Made by a program: the position numbers and the translations under genes. A stretch of 24,272 nt of DNA from Bacillota bacterium. Its GTDB lineage: Bacteria > Bacillota_A > Clostridia > Peptostreptococcales > Anaerovoracaceae. The notes under the pieces are model-generated. The model had not been told where the DNA came from. It saw only the letters and a program-made list of their open reading frames with translations, and made no database searches. Shown here one piece after another: positions 23,011 through 24,272 of this stretch (position 1 is its first letter; each line of letters begins with the position of its first letter). The stretch spans positions 1 through 24,272 of the forward strand of contig JAFRWQ010000157.1 in assembly GCA_017437925.1 (NCBI GenBank). The letters are read 5' to 3'.

Positions 23011-24272
23011 TCAGTTCCACACTTCGGTGCTCACCAGCTGGGTGAAGACCTCCATGCCCTCCTCAAGTCCCGATGTGACCTCTACGTTGTAATTGTCCGA
23101 GATGCCGGTGGTTATGGCGACGGGGGTGAAGTCGGCGGGGACCTCCTGACCGCTTCCCTCCATAAGCTGGACTCCGTTCTCGCCCTCATAGTTCCTCACG
23201 TAGACTATGGCGGCCTCGCTCTCGTCGGCCAGCATCACGTTGTAGACGCACTGTATGGGTATTATGAGGCAGTCGTCGGAACGGCTGGCCTCTATGGTAT
23301 AATTGATATAACTGTTGAGCTGCAGCTGGTCGTCCATGTTGTCGGCCGCTATGGTCACAGGATAGGTGGCGACGCCGTTGTTTACGGTGCTCTGCAGACT
23401 CACGCTCTCCACATAGCCGGCAGCGGGCTTGCCCCACTGATCCAGGCTTACGGGCATGCCTACCTTGACGAAGCCGATATTTCTCTCGTCAACGTTGGTG
23501 CTGATGATCAGGGTGGACCTGTCTGATATGGTAAGGATCTGCTCGTTGGCTCCGACCTCGTCCCCTATGCCCTTCACAAGGCCTATAATGGTGCCGTCTA
23601 TGGGAGCGTAGCAGTGGCAGGCCTCGAGGTCTTCAATGGCCTTGTCCAGGTTCTCCTGGGCTTCCTTAAGCTGGTCGTTGTAATCGCTGATCTGATCGTT
23701 GCTGTCGTCGGCGCTGATCCTGACCAGCACCTGGCCCTTCTTTACGTCCATGTAGTCGTAAAGATTGGCGGAGATGACTTTTCCGCCTATGGTTATGTCG
23801 AGAGTGCCCTCTCTGTTGTACTCGAATTCGCCCTCTTCGTAGGGGAAGACGCTCTCGCCGTTGATTACGGCGCTGGCGCTGGCCTTCATGCCCTTGGTGA
23901 GTATGCCCTTGTTGGGCACGGAAAGCTCCACCGCGAAGAGCTTTGAGCCTTCGGGCGTAATCCTGCTGACGTAGTGGATATCGCTGACTGTGCCGGTGAC
24001 CGAGGTCATGAGAGCCGGGATGGAGACCTCCATGGTCTGGCCCTTCTTTATCATGCCCTCGTAGGCGTAGGAATAATACTGGGTGAGACGCATCACGGTG
24101 TCGTCGACTATCTTGGCGATGGATCCGCCGTATACGGTGTCGCCGGGATTGAGCTTCTGGGTCTCAAGCAGCTTGCCGCTGAAAGCCGGAGCGACGTTGA
24201 GGCCCTCCTGGGACTTCCTGATGTCGGCTATCTGCTTGTTGATCTTGCTGATTCTCTCCCTGGCGTTGTCCA
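23011..24272 (-). CDS. HlyD/MacA-type efflux adaptor, two lipoyl-like modules (5' end outside window)
   Basis: Seen: the last 419 residues; no start inside the window because the frame is open to the right edge (an internal ATG at 24096 is not the start). Starting at the edge: an end of a coiled coil (D-N-A-R-E-R-I-S-K-I-N-K-Q-I), then a lipoyl-like strand set with G-K-L-L-E-T-Q-K-L-N-P-G-D and a beta-barrel, then a second lipoyl-like motif (M-D-V-K-K-G-Q-V-L-V-R-I-S) with a short coiled coil, a second half (A-P-I-D-G-T-I-I-G-L-V-K-G-I-G-D-E-V) and a second barrel. Known: these adaptors bridge an inner-membrane pump to an exit duct or wall. Two tandem modules are more than the usual one. Upstream of the MacB-type ATPase by one base. 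Confidence 0.85.
   Translation of the reverse strand, partial: DNARERISKINKQIADIRKSQEGLNVAPAFSGKLLETQKLNPGDTVYGGSIAKIVDDTVMRLTQYYSYAYEGMIKKGQTMEVSIPALMTSVTGTVSDIHYVSRITPEGSKLFAVELSVPNKGILTKGMKASASAVINGESVFPYEEGEFEYNREGTLDITIGGKVISANLYDYMDVKKGQVLVRISADDSNDQISDYNDQLKEAQENLDKAIEDLEACHCYAPIDGTIIGLVKGIGDEVGANEQILTISDRSTLIISTNVDERNIGFVKVGMPVSLDQWGKPAAGYVESVSLQSTVNNGVATYPVTIAADNMDDQLQLNSYINYTIEASRSDDCLIIPIQCVYNVMLADESEAAIVYVRNYEGENGVQLMEGSGQEVPADFTPVAITTGISDNYNVEVTSGLEEGMEVFTQLVSTEVWN

Overview
The window looks like chromosomal DNA of a moderately GC-rich anaerobic Firmicute, most likely class Clostridia. The evidence is the ruvC-ruvA-ruvB-spoIID-queA(-tgt) order, the argR-recN pair, Shine-Dalgarno-driven genes on both strands, several SLH-domain surface proteins, a lipoprotein signal, a degenerate Gram-positive-type LexA box and fumarate-reductase-like anaerobic enzymes. 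Frequent AGG/AGA and ATA codons fit this. A finer placement (for example the Anaerovoracaceae/Family XIII area) would be a guess.

Layout, left to right. (1) 1-2656, minus strand: an MBOAT O-acyltransferase, an SGNH-type lipoprotein and the first 39 codons of tgt (TTG start, running off the left edge) form one tight operon with its own likely promoter. (2) 2681-11154, minus strand: a nine-gene operon starting at ruvC behind a promoter that contains a near-consensus LexA/DinR box. The order is ruvC, ruvA, ruvB, a SpoIID-family protein, queA, then four metabolic genes (fumarate-reductase-like flavoprotein, a 100-residue [2Fe-2S] protein, an ATC-hydrolase-like protein, a nitroreductase), closed by a terminator. 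(3) 11201-13442, plus strand: argR with an ARG-box-like operator, then recN and a strong bidirectional terminator. (4) 13484-15640, minus strand: a large secreted SLH protein with GG[T/S]F repeats, divergent from (5) an integral-membrane acyltransferase at 15855-16916, plus strand. The AT-rich gap between them carries a 15-bp direct repeat. (6) 16961-24272, minus strand: a bidirectional terminator and then a six-gene operon read from the right edge: efflux adaptor (5' end outside the window), MacB-type ATPase, MacB-type permease, SLH protein, galE-type epimerase and a WecC-type UDP-ManNAc dehydrogenase.

How the genes work together: one theme is Holliday-junction and recombination repair (RuvABC, RecN) plus queuosine tRNA modification (QueA, Tgt). 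A second is the envelope: two separate acyltransferase systems, two SLH proteins, nucleotide-sugar enzymes that could supply the wall polysaccharide, and an efflux-type ABC system. The least explained part is the four-gene redox module at 2733-6301, which with the MBOAT/SGNH pair sits between queA and tgt.

No stretch longer than about 200 bases lacks a gene. The two largest gaps (11082-11282 and 15641-15854) are regulatory and are described. I saw no tRNA, rRNA, CRISPR array, insertion sequence or phage gene.
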